Source: Chitinophagales bacterium
Lineage (GTDB): Bacteria > Bacteroidota > Bacteroidia > Chitinophagales > Saprospiraceae
Reading direction: 5' to 3'
NCBI GenBank assembly: GCA_013299105.1
Contig: JAAFJY010000028.1
Span: forward strand, 42,677-106,676
Length of the DNA stretch: 64,000 nt
The position numbers and the translations under genes are program-made. Position 1 is the first letter of the stretch. Each line of letters begins with the position of its first letter. The notes beneath the pieces are model-generated. The model was given only the letters and a program-made list of their open reading frames with translations, did no database searches and was not told where the DNA came from. This document shows positions 16,528 to 26,924 of this stretch, in pieces.

Positions 16528-17199
16528 CTAAGGCAAATTGACAGTGATGGTCTTGGAATACAGCTCCGCCACCAGGTGTACATTGACATTCCTTACTTTT
16601 TGGTAGCTACTCAAGCGCTTGACCAGGTACAAGTCAGCTTTCCCCTTTTCCAGGGCACCGAAACTGGGGAAGGGGACGATTAGATCGCCTTGGCGGGTAG
16701 GCCCCTGCACAATTACTGATGCGCTCTGACCTTTGGCGTCGGTGAGGAGCACAACGAGCTCTTCTTCTTTGCTCAAGATGCTGTTTTGGACTTTGATGAG
16801 CAGGTTGCCGTCTGGATCATTGGGCATCTCGATGCTGAATTCGCCGATTGGCCTGAGTTTGGGGGAGATTTTTTGTTTGTTGCCTTGCTGGTCGGCAAAA
16901 GAAAACCCGGCGCTGGCTTGATACGGGCCATCAAAACTGCCTTCGTGGCGAATGAAATCTTCGTTCAGGGTTCGAGCAGGCAAGTTTTGCTGGGCAAAAC
17001 TCACGCCTTCGGGAAAAGCCTTGCTTTTGGCTAAGATAGAGTCACCTTCCAACCATACAGCTTCGGCACGATAAGATTGCTCAGGCTCTAGGTAGCGCAC
17101 AAAGAGCTCTAGGGATTGTTTTTTTTCCTGCGTATTCAGGGCCTGGTTGGTACAGGCGCAAATGGGCAAAAAGGCGAGAAGAACTAAAAATTTCCACAT
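16528..17199 (-). CDS. Lipoprotein of unknown function
   Basis: 223 aa. The N-terminus MWKFLVLLAFLPICACT is a lipoprotein signal with the lipobox ICAC. The mature part is beta-rich (FVRYLEPEQSYRAEAVWLEG, GDLIVPFPSFGALEKGKADL) and has no motif I recognise. The longer frame to 17337 translates a TTGAA repeat tract, so the start at 17197-17199 is used. Probably in the periplasm or attached to the outer membrane. Confidence 0.8.
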   Translation of the reverse strand: MWKFLVLLAFLPICACTNQALNTQEKKQSLELFVRYLEPEQSYRAEAVWLEGDSILAKSKAFPEGVSFAQQNLPARTLNEDFIRHEGSFDGPYQASAGFSFADQQGNKQKISPKLRPIGEFSIEMPNDPDGNLLIKVQNSILSKEEELVVLLTDAKGQSASVIVQGPTRQGDLIVPFPSFGALEKGKADLYLVKRLSSYQKVRNVNVHLVAELYSKTITVNLP

Positions 17200-17567
17200 G
17201 GTTTGATGATCCAGAGTTTTGAAATCGAATTTCAAAGGTAACAAATGGAGGCTTTGTTGAAAGGTGGAAGGGTTGAAATGTTGAAGAGAGGGCACGTTTT
17301 CAGGGCTTTGGCGGCCAGGAACAGGTGCCTGCAACAATTTTTTCTGGATTTGTCGGCTGCTAACGAATATTACAGGGATTAATGTCTTATTTTTAGGCCC
17401 AACTATCCGTCTACTTCGATCAATTCAAGCTGGCAAGTATGTTTTTTGCCAAGCTTATTGGGTATGAGTTCGATCTTCAATTGATTGGTCTATTGATTAT
17501 TGCGTAGTAAGTTTTTGGGAAAGCCGACTGTTTCCTCGATCCCAAAACTTTGAAAAATCACCTAGGT
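17200..17567. other. Intergenic promoter region between lipoprotein and TonB-receptor operon
   Basis: 368 bp without a gene. It holds a TTGAA short-repeat tract at 17256-17288 and an imperfect hairpin AAGCTGGCAA/TTGCCAAGCTT at 17427-17456. The promoters of both divergent genes must lie here, but no clear -33/-7 pair was found. Confidence 0.5.
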
Positions 17568-20500
17568 ATGAAGCGAAATTTACTTTGGAGTTTTTTGGTC
17601 ATTTGCACTTTTCTTCCCTTTCTAAGCAATGCCCAGACCTCTTTGAATGGCAAAATTACCGACAAGGACAGCAAAGAGGTCGTAGGCTTTGCCTCGGTAT
17701 CCCTATTTCGCAACGGGGTACTGGCCACCGGAACTGATTCTGACATCAATGGGGTTTACAATTTTGCAGACATTGACCCTGGTGTGTACGACATTGAGTT
17801 CAGTTTCTTGGGTTATCAACCCCTTCGCATCACTGGTGTCAAAGTACTGGCGGGTAAAGCGAACAAAGCTGATGCGGTGATAGAGTCCAGTGGCGGTATC
17901 GTGCTGAATGAATTCGTGGTCACCACATATAAAGTGCCCTTGATCGAGCAGGACAATACCACATCGGGAGCGGTCATTACCAGCGACCAGATTCGCAACT
18001 TGCCCACCCGAAACATCAATGCCATCGCGGCCACCGCCGCAGGCCTGGCCAGCGCTGACGAAGGCCGTTCGATCAACGTACGGGGTTCACGCAGCAACAA
18101 CACCGATTATTACCAAGATGGAATCCGCATCCAGGGCAACCTGATTCCAGAAACGGAGATCGAACAGTTACAAGTCATCACTGGGGGCATCGAAGCCCAA
18201 TATGGCGACGTGACCGGGGGGATCATTTCGATCACCACCAAAGGCCCGGCCAACAAGTTTATGGGGGGCGCAGAAGTAGAGACTTCTCGTTTTCTGGACG
18301 CTTACAACAACTCTTTGGCTGGCATCAACTTCAGTGGCCCGATCCTCAAGAAAAGCAATGGCCAATCCCTGTTGGGTTATCGGGTGTCTGGGCGTTACAC
18401 TTACCGTTTGGATGATGACCCAACGGCCGTTCCGGTATACAAGGTCAAACCCGATAAGCTCAAAGAACTGGAAGAAAACCCCATCATCCAACGCCAGGGT
18501 TCATTCTTGGTAAATGCCGACTACCTGGGTTTTGATGATGCAGATGCCCTCAAGGCTCGCCCCAATGAATCCAGTCAGCGCATTGACCTGACCGCCAAAC
18601 TAGAGGCAAAGCCGACCAAAAACCTGGATTTTTCTTTCACTGGCGCTTTTACTGATAATCAAAATCAGTTCACGCCCGGCGGCTGGCGCTTGCTCAATAG
18701 CGACAACAACCCCACGGCTTTTGGCAATACTTATCGGGGGATTTTTCGGGTTCGCCACCGTTTGGGAGGCTTCAACGCCGAAAATGGGCCACAGACCAAA
18801 AATGCCTTGATCCAAAACGCCTCTTATACGCTGATTTTTAGCTACGAAAAAACGAATGGAGAGGATTATGATGCCCGCCACAAGTTGAATTATTTTGACT
18901 ATGGTTATGTAGGTAAATTCGACATCGAGTGGGTGCCCACTTTTGGCTTTGAGTTTGACCCTACCAGCCAACAATCGGTGCTCAAGCATACCGACTACCG
19001 CCAAGTATTGCGTCGTTATACACCAGCTGAACAAAACCCGGTTTTGGCCAACTACAACAAAGTTTTTGGCTTGAATCCCAATGAAACACTCAATTCTGGT
19101 ATTGGTCGGACCTTCATTCCGGGCATCCAAGACCCCGGAACCGTTTTGTCCGCAGATAACTTCATCGTACCCAATGGTTTCATCTCCAATATCTACACCA
19201 ATTCCTGGGGTTTTCACTCCAACGTAGGTTCGGTTTACAACAATGCCGGATTCAGCAACAACGACCTCTATACCTTTAATGGTCGTTTGAACTTTGACTT
19301 GGTCCCCGACAAATCGGGCAAAAGCCGCCACAACATCCAGTTGGGCCTCATTTACGAGCAAAGGGCTGATCGCGCTTATTCAGTAGCCCCACAAACTTTG
19401 TGGAACATCGCTCGTCAACAAGCCAACAACCATATATTAGGCATTACGCCTCAATCGACCAAGGTCGGCACGATTACCGATACCATTGGCGGCCAAGCCG
19501 TGACTTTGGATCTGCTCAGTCTGGCGACTTCTCAAAACCAGGAAAACAGATTTTATCGGGCAGTGCGTCAAAAAAATAACATTCCACTTACCTCTTATGT
19601 GAATGTGGACGGAATGGACCCCGATGAGTTGAGTCTGGACATGTTTTCGGCCAAAGAATTGAATGACCAGGGTGTGTTGAGCTATTTTGGCTACGATTAC
19701 TTGGGCAACAAGTTCAACGGTACCTTCAACGATTTCTTCACCGCCACCGATGCCGATGGGGTACGCACTTTTCCCATCGCTCCCAACCGCCCAATTTATT
19801 CGGCTTTTTACCTCCAGGATAAGTTTACGTTCAAGGACATCATCTTCCGATTGGGTGTGCGCGTGGACCGCTACGACGCCAACACCAAGGTTTTGAAAGA
19901 TCCATATTCTTTGTACGACATCATGGGAGCAAGCGAGTACCACGAAAAATTTGGCGGCCAACGCCCCGGCAACATTGGCGACGACTATAAGGTCTACCTC
20001 AACGATGCAGGTACTCGGGTGGAGGCCTATCGCCAAGGCGATCAGTGGTACCGTGCCAACGGTGCGCCAGTGAACAGCCCGGTGGAAATTTTCTCAGGGG
20101 GCTTGGTTTTCCCAAAATACCAAGATGAAAATGCAACGCGAATTCCCAACTACATCAAGTCGCGTGAGTTCAACACCGAGGCTTCTTTCCGCGATTACGA
20201 GGCCCAGGTGAATGTCATGCCACGTTTGGCTTTCTCTTTTCCCATTTCGGAAGATGCCAACTTCTTTGCGCACTACGACATACTGGTGCAGCGCCCCGCG
20301 AGTAACACCTTGGCCACTGCTGCCGATTATTTCTACTTCACCGACAACCCTGGGGCGATCAAAAACAACCCTGACCTGAAGCCAGAACGGACCATCGACT
20401 ACGAGGTAGGTTTCCAACAAAGACTAACGGCCAGTTCCAAGCTGAAAACGTCGGCTTATTACAAGGAAATTCGCAACTGGGTTCAGATTCGGACCTATTT

Positions 20501-21224
20501 CCCGGTACCGATTATCAGCCAGTACACCACCTATGACAACATCGACTTCGGTACGGTCAAGGGCTTTTTGTTTGAATATGAATTGCGCCGCACGGCCAAC
20601 GCGACCTTGAATGCAAATTACACTTTGCAATTTGCAGATGGAACAGGCTCGGACGCCAACTCCCAGCGGGGCCTGACCAGCCGGGGCAACCTGCGTACCT
20701 TGTTTCCGCTCAACTACGACGAGCGCCACCGCATCAACCTCAATTTTGACTACCGCATCGACCCCACCACCTGGAAAGGGCCAGCGTTTATGAAAGAAAT
20801 AGGCTTAAACCTGCAAGGAATCATGGTTTCCGGGCGGCCTTACACCGCACGCCAAACCCCACTGGAATTGGGAGGAACCCAGACCATTGGTTCGATCAAC
20901 GGCGCTCGCAAGCCTTGGAATTTCACCCTGAACTTGCGCATCGACAAGACGGTACAACTCAGCAAGGGCAGTGATGTGAATATTTATTGCCGTATTTCCA
21001 ATGTACTGGATCGACGCAATGTGATCAACGTGTATCCTGCTACGGGATCACCAAGCGACGACGGCTTCTTGGCTTCCTCGCAAGGGCAAGACAAGTTGCG
21101 CAATATCCAGAATTCGGCTCGCTTGGTCGATTCTTACCTGGCATCTTACCAGTGGGTGTTGCTGAACCCGAATTTCTTTTCCTTGCCACGCAGGATTTTT
21201 GTAGGAGCGACTTACCAATTTTAA
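17568..21224 (+). CDS. TonB-dependent receptor with carboxypeptidase-regulatory-like domain
   Basis: 1218 aa outer-membrane receptor of the SusC/Oar-like class. Signal peptide MKRNLLWSFLVICTFLPFLS, cut after NAQ. Residues about 25-105 are a CarboxypepD_reg-like Ig fold (TSLNGKITDKDSKEV). The plug domain follows (DQIRNLPTRNINAIAATAAG, NVRGSRSNNTDYYQDGIRI, VTGGIISITTKGP). The rest is a 22-strand-type barrel ending RRIFVGATYQF with a terminal Phe. ATG 17568 is preferred over the TTG at 17550. First of three genes in an operon; gap to the next is 24 bp. The ligand is unknown. Confidence 0.92.
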   Translation: MKRNLLWSFLVICTFLPFLSNAQTSLNGKITDKDSKEVVGFASVSLFRNGVLATGTDSDINGVYNFADIDPGVYDIEFSFLGYQPLRITGVKVLAGKANKADAVIESSGGIVLNEFVVTTYKVPLIEQDNTTSGAVITSDQIRNLPTRNINAIAATAAGLASADEGRSINVRGSRSNNTDYYQDGIRIQGNLIPETEIEQLQVITGGIEAQYGDVTGGIISITTKGPANKFMGGAEVETSRFLDAYNNSLAGINFSGPILKKSNGQSLLGYRVSGRYTYRLDDDPTAVPVYKVKPDKLKELEENPIIQRQGSFLVNADYLGFDDADALKARPNESSQRIDLTAKLEAKPTKNLDFSFTGAFTDNQNQFTPGGWRLLNSDNNPTAFGNTYRGIFRVRHRLGGFNAENGPQTKNALIQNASYTLIFSYEKTNGEDYDARHKLNYFDYGYVGKFDIEWVPTFGFEFDPTSQQSVLKHTDYRQVLRRYTPAEQNPVLANYNKVFGLNPNETLNSGIGRTFIPGIQDPGTVLSADNFIVPNGFISNIYTNSWGFHSNVGSVYNNAGFSNNDLYTFNGRLNFDLVPDKSGKSRHNIQLGLIYEQRADRAYSVAPQTLWNIARQQANNHILGITPQSTKVGTITDTIGGQAVTLDLLSLATSQNQENRFYRAVRQKNNIPLTSYVNVDGMDPDELSLDMFSAKELNDQGVLSYFGYDYLGNKFNGTFNDFFTATDADGVRTFPIAPNRPIYSAFYLQDKFTFKDIIFRLGVRVDRYDANTKVLKDPYSLYDIMGASEYHEKFGGQRPGNIGDDYKVYLNDAGTRVEAYRQGDQWYRANGAPVNSPVEIFSGGLVFPKYQDENATRIPNYIKSREFNTEASFRDYEAQVNVMPRLAFSFPISEDANFFAHYDILVQRPASNTLATAADYFYFTDNPGAIKNNPDLKPERTIDYEVGFQQRLTASSKLKTSAYYKEIRNWVQIRTYFPVPIISQYTTYDNIDFGTVKGFLFEYELRRTANATLNANYTLQFADGTGSDANSQRGLTSRGNLRTLFPLNYDERHRINLNFDYRIDPTTWKGPAFMKEIGLNLQGIMVSGRPYTARQTPLELGGTQTIGSINGARKPWNFTLNLRIDKTVQLSKGSDVNIYCRISNVLDRRNVINVYPATGSPSDDGFLASSQGQDKLRNIQNSARLVDSYLASYQWVLLNPNFFSLPRRIFVGATYQF

Positions 21225-21248
21225 TTTTCCCGACACCCATCGATTCTT

Positions 21249-24200
21249 ATGCTTTTATTGAAAAAAAACATAGCCATGAGGCAATTCAAAACCTGGCTTT
21301 TGACCATCATGGGCCTGGTCTTGTTGCAGGTTTCGGCAGAAGCCTACCACAACCGGGACCCCAAAGAACCCAAGCGACCTGCACCGAGTACGCCCAAATT
21401 GCGTTTTGCGGAAGACTGCAACAATGCAGTTGCCCAAGTCGATCAAGCCATCAACAACGTAAGGGCCCGCTTAACCACTGGTGGCGACGTATGGTGGAAC
21501 AGTACCGATGGCCGTTATGTAGTGCCAAAAGTACCGCCAGGTATCACCGAGGTGTCTTCCATTTTTGCAGGTGCGGTCTGGTTGGGAGGGGTTGACCCCG
21601 CTGGCAACCTCAAACTGGCTGCACAGACCTATGGCCGTAACACCCGCCAGTTTGATTTTTTCCCTGGCCCCTTGGATCGAACTGGCAAAACCACCAAAGA
21701 TGATTGTGCCCGCTGGGACCGCTTGTTTGTAGTAAAAGGCGAAAGTATTCGCGAGCACTTGCGCAACTGGCAACAGGCCCAACGCGAAGGCAAACCGCTT
21801 GACCCTGATAAGATACCGCGTGATGTGAAGGGCTGGCCTTCAAGAGGCAATGAGTTCTTTGCCGAAATCCACGGCTTTCAGTTGCCCGATACCCGCCAGG
21901 GCTTAGCAGGTTTTTGGGACCAGGATGGCGATGGGCGCTACAATCCGGTTGAGGGTGATTTTCCAGTCATCGAAATCAAAGGCTGTATCGACAAACCGCA
22001 GTTTCCGGATGAAATGATCTTCTGGATTTATAACGATGCTGGCAATATCCACGCCGAAACCCGGGGCGACCAAATCCAGATGGAAGTACAAGTTCAGGCT
22101 TTTTCCTACGCTACCAATGACGAGCTGAACGACATGACTTTCCAGCGCTACAAGCTCATCAACCGGGCAGTGGAAAGCATTGACTCGATGTTCTTTGCCA
22201 TGTGGGTAGACCCCGATTTGGGCTGTTTTACCGACGATTATGTGGGCTGTGATACGTCTCGAAGCCTTGCTTTCATTTACAACGAAGATGCACTGGATGG
22301 TACCACCGGCTGTGTATGTAACCAGGCAGTACCTACTTATTGCGACAATATTCCGCTGTTGGGGATCGATTATTTCCGAGGACCGTCCGATGAAAACGGG
22401 AACGAAATCGGCATGTCGTCCTTCACTTATTACAACAACCAGCAGGTCGGTAGCCCACAAATCGGAACCACCGACCCAGCTACAGCCCAAGAATATTACA
22501 ATTACCTTTCTGGCTCTTGGCGCGATGGTAGTTCCTTCACCTTTGGCGACGATGCCTACCAGGATGGAGCCAAAATCAAATATGCATTTACCGATGTACC
22601 CAACAACCCCAGGGGCTGGTCAATGTGTAATTCCCGCTTGCCTTTTGGCGACCGTCGCACCATCCAGGCTTCCGGGCCTTTCCGGTTGGACCCCGGTGCA
22701 GTCAATGAACTGATCATTGGGGTGGCTTGGGTATCTGATCAAAACTATCCTTGCCCGGATATTTCCAAGCTTTTGGAAGCCGATGATATTGCTCAAGCAT
22801 TGTTCGACAACTGCTTCGAACTGACCGATGGGCCTGATGCGCCCGACGTGGACTTCATCGAATTGGACCGCGAATTGGTAGCCGTTTTCACCAATGACAC
22901 CATCACTTCCAATAATGCCTACGAGCGCTACGCCCAACGGGGCTTGCAAATCCCGGCTGGGGTTGCCGACAGTCTGTTCAAGTTTGAAGGATACAAATTT
23001 TACCAATTGCGTGGGCCACAGGTCACGATTTCTGACTTGGACGACCCCGACAAGGCCCGTTTGATTTTCCAGGTGGATATTCGCAACAACATCCAGCGAA
23101 TATTCAATTGGAGAAGTGTGGACAACCCTACAGGAAGCGAGTTGTATGTGCCAGAGTTGCAAGTTGAAGGAACAAACTCAGGTATCCGACATTCCTTCCG
23201 CATCAGCGAAGACCAATTTGCCAGCGGTGACCGCAGGTTGATCAACCACAAGAAATACTACTTTGTGGCCATTGCTTACGCTCACAACAATTACCGGGCT
23301 TTTGATCCCAAAGCAATTTTAGGGCAAAGACGACCTTATCTCGAAGGCCGCCGCAACATTGGAGATGGTTTCAATCCCTACTACACCGTTATTCCACGCC
23401 AAATTGTGGACCGCCAAGTGAATGCCCGATATGGTGAAGGAGTGGTGATCACGCGCTTGGCAGGTGCAGGTACAGGTGATAATTTCCTGGACATCAGTAA
23501 TGAAACCCGCACGGCCATTATCAGTGGTGCTTTTGCCCAAAAACCTGAGCTGACCTACCGTGCTGGCCGTGGCCCGATTGAAGTCAAAATTTTCAACCCA
23601 CTTGATGTGGTGGATGGTGAATACGAACTGCGCATTGTAGACCGCAACATGAGCAACGATGTGTTTGACCCCCCCGCAACTTGGGAACTGCGCAACTTGA
23701 GCCGACCTCAAGCCCGACCCATCCGCTCCGAGAAATCCATCGAGGATTTGAACGAGCAAGTGGTCAAAGAGTATGGCTTCTCAGTGTTGCTAGGGCAAAC
23801 CCAGGATGTAGGCATCAGTAAGGATGACCGCAATGGAGCGATCGGCTTTGAGGTGGAATACCCCAGAGCTGGTTCCAGGCCTTGGTTAAGTGGAATCAGG
23901 GACGAATTTCCAGCAGGCAACACCAATTTCGATTTCAGGGTTTTTGACTTCATTGCTACCGATGACAATGAACCCGACCAATTACTGGACCCGCGTAATG
24001 CCCTGTCAACTATCGGTCCTGGTTATTTCACACCTTATTACTTGTGCGATTACCGCATCAAGGATGCCGCCAATACACCTTACATCAGCCCGGGTTGGAG
24101 CGACATTCCAGGCAGCCAACGTTGGCGACAGTCGGCCAGTTTGCAGGACCTGAACAACGTGGACATCGTTTTGACTTCAAACAAGGACCTTTGGAGCCAG

Positions 24201-25289
24201 TGTGTGGTGCTTGAAGGAGCTAACCGTTATTACCTGGCCCAAGGCTTCAATACTGAACGGCCAGCCAGTGAAACGGCTATCCGTCGCCATTTTGACCTGC
24301 GAGGAGCCCCCAATGTGAGCAAAGACGACGCCAACAATGACGGACGACCCGATCCGGCACCTGCGCCTAGTGATCCGACTTTGCCGCGCTTTGGCATGGG
24401 TTGGTTCCCTGGTTATGCCATAGATGTGGAAACGGGACAGCGTTTGAATATCCTGTTCAGCGAAAACTCCGTTTATGGTGGCTTCCCTGAAGCGCCCCTC
24501 AACGTGGGTCGCGACATGATGTTCAACCCCAACAGTTTCATCAAGGTGAGCAATTCAGATGGTAACCTTTTGCCTTACCTGGCCGGCGGGCAGCACTGTA
24601 TCTATGTGACCAAGCAGCCTTACGATTCATGCAAGGCCATCGCAAGGCAGTTCAGGCCCAACCTCAATGTTTTACTCAAGGAGCGCATGTTCCGCGATTT
24701 CACCTGGGCGGGCATGATTTTGGCCCAGCCAGGGATCAACTTCAAGTCGTACCGGGATGGCCTGATCCCCGATGATGTAATCGTAAAACTGCGGGTGAAC
24801 AATCCATATCAGGTCAACAAGGCAACTGGTACTCCAGACCTTCGTCAAAGCGGTTACCCAGTATATCGCTTTAAGATCGAAGGAAAAGCCGCCGAAAAAC
24901 TTGACATGCGAGGTGTAGACAGCTCATTGGCGCAAATCAGGGTGGTGCCCAACCCTTACTACGGTTTTTCGGACTACGAAATATCGCAGTTCTCAAACAT
25001 AGTAAAGATCACCAACCTGCCCGCCAAGGCCATTATCACAATTTACACCCTGGATGGCAAATTCATCCGACAATACCGACGCGACGAAGTAGGGCAAACA
25101 CCACGCGGCAACAACCGTGCCATCCAAACCCGACAAATCTCGCCGGACCTGGAATGGGACCTCAAAAACAACCGAGGCATCCCAGTAGCCAGTGGAGTTT
25201 ACCTGATCCATGTCGACGCGGCAGAATTGGGGCAACGGACCCTGAAATGGTTTGGTGTGAATCGCAAATTTGACCCATCGGGGTTGTAA
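21249..25289 (+). CDS. Giant secreted surface protein with FlgD/T9SS-like C-terminus
   Basis: 1346 aa with a signal peptide whose core is TWLLTIMGLVLLQVSAEA; the ATG at 21276 is an equally possible start. The body is beta-rich with many acidic Asp/Asn turns. It includes FWDQDGDGRYNPVEGDFPVI, a calcium-loop-like stretch, and a Cys-rich patch near residues 325-365. The C-terminus has VVPNPYYGF, ITIYTLDGKFIRQYRR and WDLKN...GVYLIHVDA, the FlgD-like pattern seen in type IX secretion cargo. It lies between the TonB receptor and a PorV/PorQ-like gene, so all three probably form one export or uptake unit. The molecular function is unknown. Confidence 0.8.
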   Translation: MLLLKKNIAMRQFKTWLLTIMGLVLLQVSAEAYHNRDPKEPKRPAPSTPKLRFAEDCNNAVAQVDQAINNVRARLTTGGDVWWNSTDGRYVVPKVPPGITEVSSIFAGAVWLGGVDPAGNLKLAAQTYGRNTRQFDFFPGPLDRTGKTTKDDCARWDRLFVVKGESIREHLRNWQQAQREGKPLDPDKIPRDVKGWPSRGNEFFAEIHGFQLPDTRQGLAGFWDQDGDGRYNPVEGDFPVIEIKGCIDKPQFPDEMIFWIYNDAGNIHAETRGDQIQMEVQVQAFSYATNDELNDMTFQRYKLINRAVESIDSMFFAMWVDPDLGCFTDDYVGCDTSRSLAFIYNEDALDGTTGCVCNQAVPTYCDNIPLLGIDYFRGPSDENGNEIGMSSFTYYNNQQVGSPQIGTTDPATAQEYYNYLSGSWRDGSSFTFGDDAYQDGAKIKYAFTDVPNNPRGWSMCNSRLPFGDRRTIQASGPFRLDPGAVNELIIGVAWVSDQNYPCPDISKLLEADDIAQALFDNCFELTDGPDAPDVDFIELDRELVAVFTNDTITSNNAYERYAQRGLQIPAGVADSLFKFEGYKFYQLRGPQVTISDLDDPDKARLIFQVDIRNNIQRIFNWRSVDNPTGSELYVPELQVEGTNSGIRHSFRISEDQFASGDRRLINHKKYYFVAIAYAHNNYRAFDPKAILGQRRPYLEGRRNIGDGFNPYYTVIPRQIVDRQVNARYGEGVVITRLAGAGTGDNFLDISNETRTAIISGAFAQKPELTYRAGRGPIEVKIFNPLDVVDGEYELRIVDRNMSNDVFDPPATWELRNLSRPQARPIRSEKSIEDLNEQVVKEYGFSVLLGQTQDVGISKDDRNGAIGFEVEYPRAGSRPWLSGIRDEFPAGNTNFDFRVFDFIATDDNEPDQLLDPRNALSTIGPGYFTPYYLCDYRIKDAANTPYISPGWSDIPGSQRWRQSASLQDLNNVDIVLTSNKDLWSQCVVLEGANRYYLAQGFNTERPASETAIRRHFDLRGAPNVSKDDANNDGRPDPAPAPSDPTLPRFGMGWFPGYAIDVETGQRLNILFSENSVYGGFPEAPLNVGRDMMFNPNSFIKVSNSDGNLLPYLAGGQHCIYVTKQPYDSCKAIARQFRPNLNVLLKERMFRDFTWAGMILAQPGINFKSYRDGLIPDDVIVKLRVNNPYQVNKATGTPDLRQSGYPVYRFKIEGKAAEKLDMRGVDSSLAQIRVVPNPYYGFSDYEISQFSNIVKITNLPAKAIITIYTLDGKFIRQYRRDEVGQTPRGNNRAIQTRQISPDLEWDLKNNRGIPVASGVYLIHVDAAELGQRTLKWFGVNRKFDPSGL

Positions 25290-25354
25290 GTAATTCATTG
25301 AGGCGAGGAGAAAACCCTAATTTTCTCCTCGCCCCTCTCTCTAATACTCACCTC

Positions 25355-26395
25355 ATGAAGCAGTTATTTACTTGTTTGAGCTTTTTATTGTTGAGCGGCA
25401 TCGCTTTTGCTGGCAACCCTGACCGCCAGGGTGAAGCTGGGGCGTATGAATTATTGCTCGACCCTTGGGCGCGTACCGCGGGTCTGAACAGTATTGGTAC
25501 TTCTTTGGTGCGGGGGGTAGAATCGATGTACCTCAATCCCGCTGGTTTGGTGCGCATCAATCGCCTGGACGTGGCTTTTGGCTCAACGCGCTACTTGCAA
25601 GGCACTGATATCAACTTGCATTCGGCGGGTTTCTCCTCCAAGATTGGCAAAAGCAGTACGATGGGCTTGTCGCTCATGGCCGTTGACTTTGGCGACATTC
25701 CCGTTACTACGGTCAATCAGCCAGAAGGCACTGGGGCTACTTTTTCGCCCAGTTTTTTCAACCTTGGTTTTGCTTATGCCCATCAATTTGAAAACAAGGT
25801 GTCAGTTGGGGTCCTTTTCCGCGCTATTTCCGAATCGTTGGCCAATGTCAGCGCTTTTGGCTTTGCCATTGACGCGGGTATCCAGTATGTGACTGGGCCG
25901 AAAGACAATTTTAAATTCGGCATCAGCTTGAAAAATGTAGGCTCACCGATGACCTATCGTGGCGAAGCGCTTTCGATCCAGCGCCCCAGCCCCAATGGCG
26001 ATCCTTACAACATCACCCTTGACCAGCGTGGTGCCCGTTACGAATTGCCCTCCATGCTCAACATTGGCGGCTCGTATGACTTTTTGATGGGTGAAAAAAA
26101 CCGCCTGACGGTAATTGGCAACTTCACGTCTAACTCTTTCTCCCGCGACAACTTGGGTGCAGGCATTGAATATGCTTACAGCGAAAACTTTGTGCTGCGT
26201 GCGGCCTACAAAGAAGAATTGTCGGTAGCAGTGAGCACTGAGGAGCCTATTCATACTGGGTTCAGCGCAGGTACTTCACTGAGTTTTCCGCTGAGCAAGT
26301 ACGAAAAAAACACCCGCATTGGCGTGGATTATGCTTTCCGCCCATCCAGGGTTTGGCAGGGCACCCACAACATCGCGGTGCGGATTTCGCTTTGA
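25355..26395 (+). CDS. PorV/PorQ-family outer-membrane protein
   Basis: 346 aa. Signal peptide MKQLFTCLSFLLLSGIAFAG. The family signature is clear: ARTAGLNSIGTSLVRGVESM followed by YLNPAGLVRINRLDVAFG, then repeated amphipathic strands and a C-terminal strand HNIAVRISL. Members are FadL-like barrels; PorV shuttles type IX secretion cargo to the attachment complex. The ATG at 25355 starts the signal peptide; the frame from 25298 would add a non-signal leader. Third gene of the TonB-receptor operon, followed after 21 bp by a strong terminator. Confidence 0.85.
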   Translation: MKQLFTCLSFLLLSGIAFAGNPDRQGEAGAYELLLDPWARTAGLNSIGTSLVRGVESMYLNPAGLVRINRLDVAFGSTRYLQGTDINLHSAGFSSKIGKSSTMGLSLMAVDFGDIPVTTVNQPEGTGATFSPSFFNLGFAYAHQFENKVSVGVLFRAISESLANVSAFGFAIDAGIQYVTGPKDNFKFGISLKNVGSPMTYRGEALSIQRPSPNGDPYNITLDQRGARYELPSMLNIGGSYDFLMGEKNRLTVIGNFTSNSFSRDNLGAGIEYAYSENFVLRAAYKEELSVAVSTEEPIHTGFSAGTSLSFPLSKYEKNTRIGVDYAFRPSRVWQGTHNIAVRISL

Positions 26396-26416
26396 TTCAA
26401 GGATTGGTAGTAATCG

Positions 26417-26454
26417 AAAAGCCCCTGTAGATTTTAGTCCGCAGGGGCTTTTTC
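26417..26454 (+). terminator. Rho-independent terminator of the TonB-receptor operon
   Basis: AAAAGCCCCTG and CAGGGGCTTTTTC form an 11-bp stem around a short loop, followed by a T-run, 21 bp after the PorV/PorQ-like stop codon. Confidence 0.9.
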
Positions 26455-26639
26455 AGTTGAATTTAACTGGTGATGGTGGGCAGTTTTATGCCGACAGCGC
26501 GATTGGTTTTTGGTTGAGGAATTCTGGGGTTTGTTTTCCTGGCTTTTAGGGTAAAAAAGTGGTTCCGCTTTAGTCCAATTGATGCCATGAATTAGGTTTC
26601 GTGTACAGATGAGAGTTAAGCGATGGGTTTTTCGTAATT

Positions 26640-26924
26640 TCACAAAACTGCGTTTGTATAAAGGACGGCCAGGGGTAGAACTTCGTACAAAGCGGCGCAG
26701 CAGCAGCGCATTGTGTCTGCATTAGTTATTTTCTTAACTATTTCATCGAATTTTTCAAGCAACAATAAGTTATAAAATTCTTCTACTTCTGTCCATTCCA
26801 GAGCCTGGTATTTGGTTTCTTGTCCTTGGAGTATTATTGAGCGTGATAAATCTTTGTTTGTTTCAATTACGTTTTTATCATCGGTAACAACTGAAACCCA
26901 AAAGGCTCCATGTTCATCATCCAT
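26640..26924 (-). pseudogene. AT-rich small gene, probably damaged at both ends (immunity-protein-like)
   Basis: The ORF from ATG 26922-26924 encodes 94 aa (MDDEHGAFWVSVVTDDKNVI at the start, EVEEFYNLLLLEKFDEIVKK centrally). The same frame is open upstream to 27026 (ending IDRADIVKAIPDIQL) but contains no ATG, GTG or TTG there, so the original start seems lost. The last residues (TMRCCCAALYEVL onward) are translated from an imperfect palindrome at 26641-26715 and look unlike protein. The pattern resembles small immunity or antitoxin-like proteins of Bacteroidota; this is inference only. Base composition is more AT-rich than neighbours. Confidence 0.45.
26641..26715. repeat. Imperfect 75-bp palindrome
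   Basis: The left side has CACAA-CTGCG-TTTGTA and the right side TACAAA-CGCAG-TTGTG, with bulges between the matching blocks. The block CAGCGCATTGT at 26704-26714 is repeated exactly at 26990-27000, so the damaged small gene lies between two direct 11-bp copies. Confidence 0.5.
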
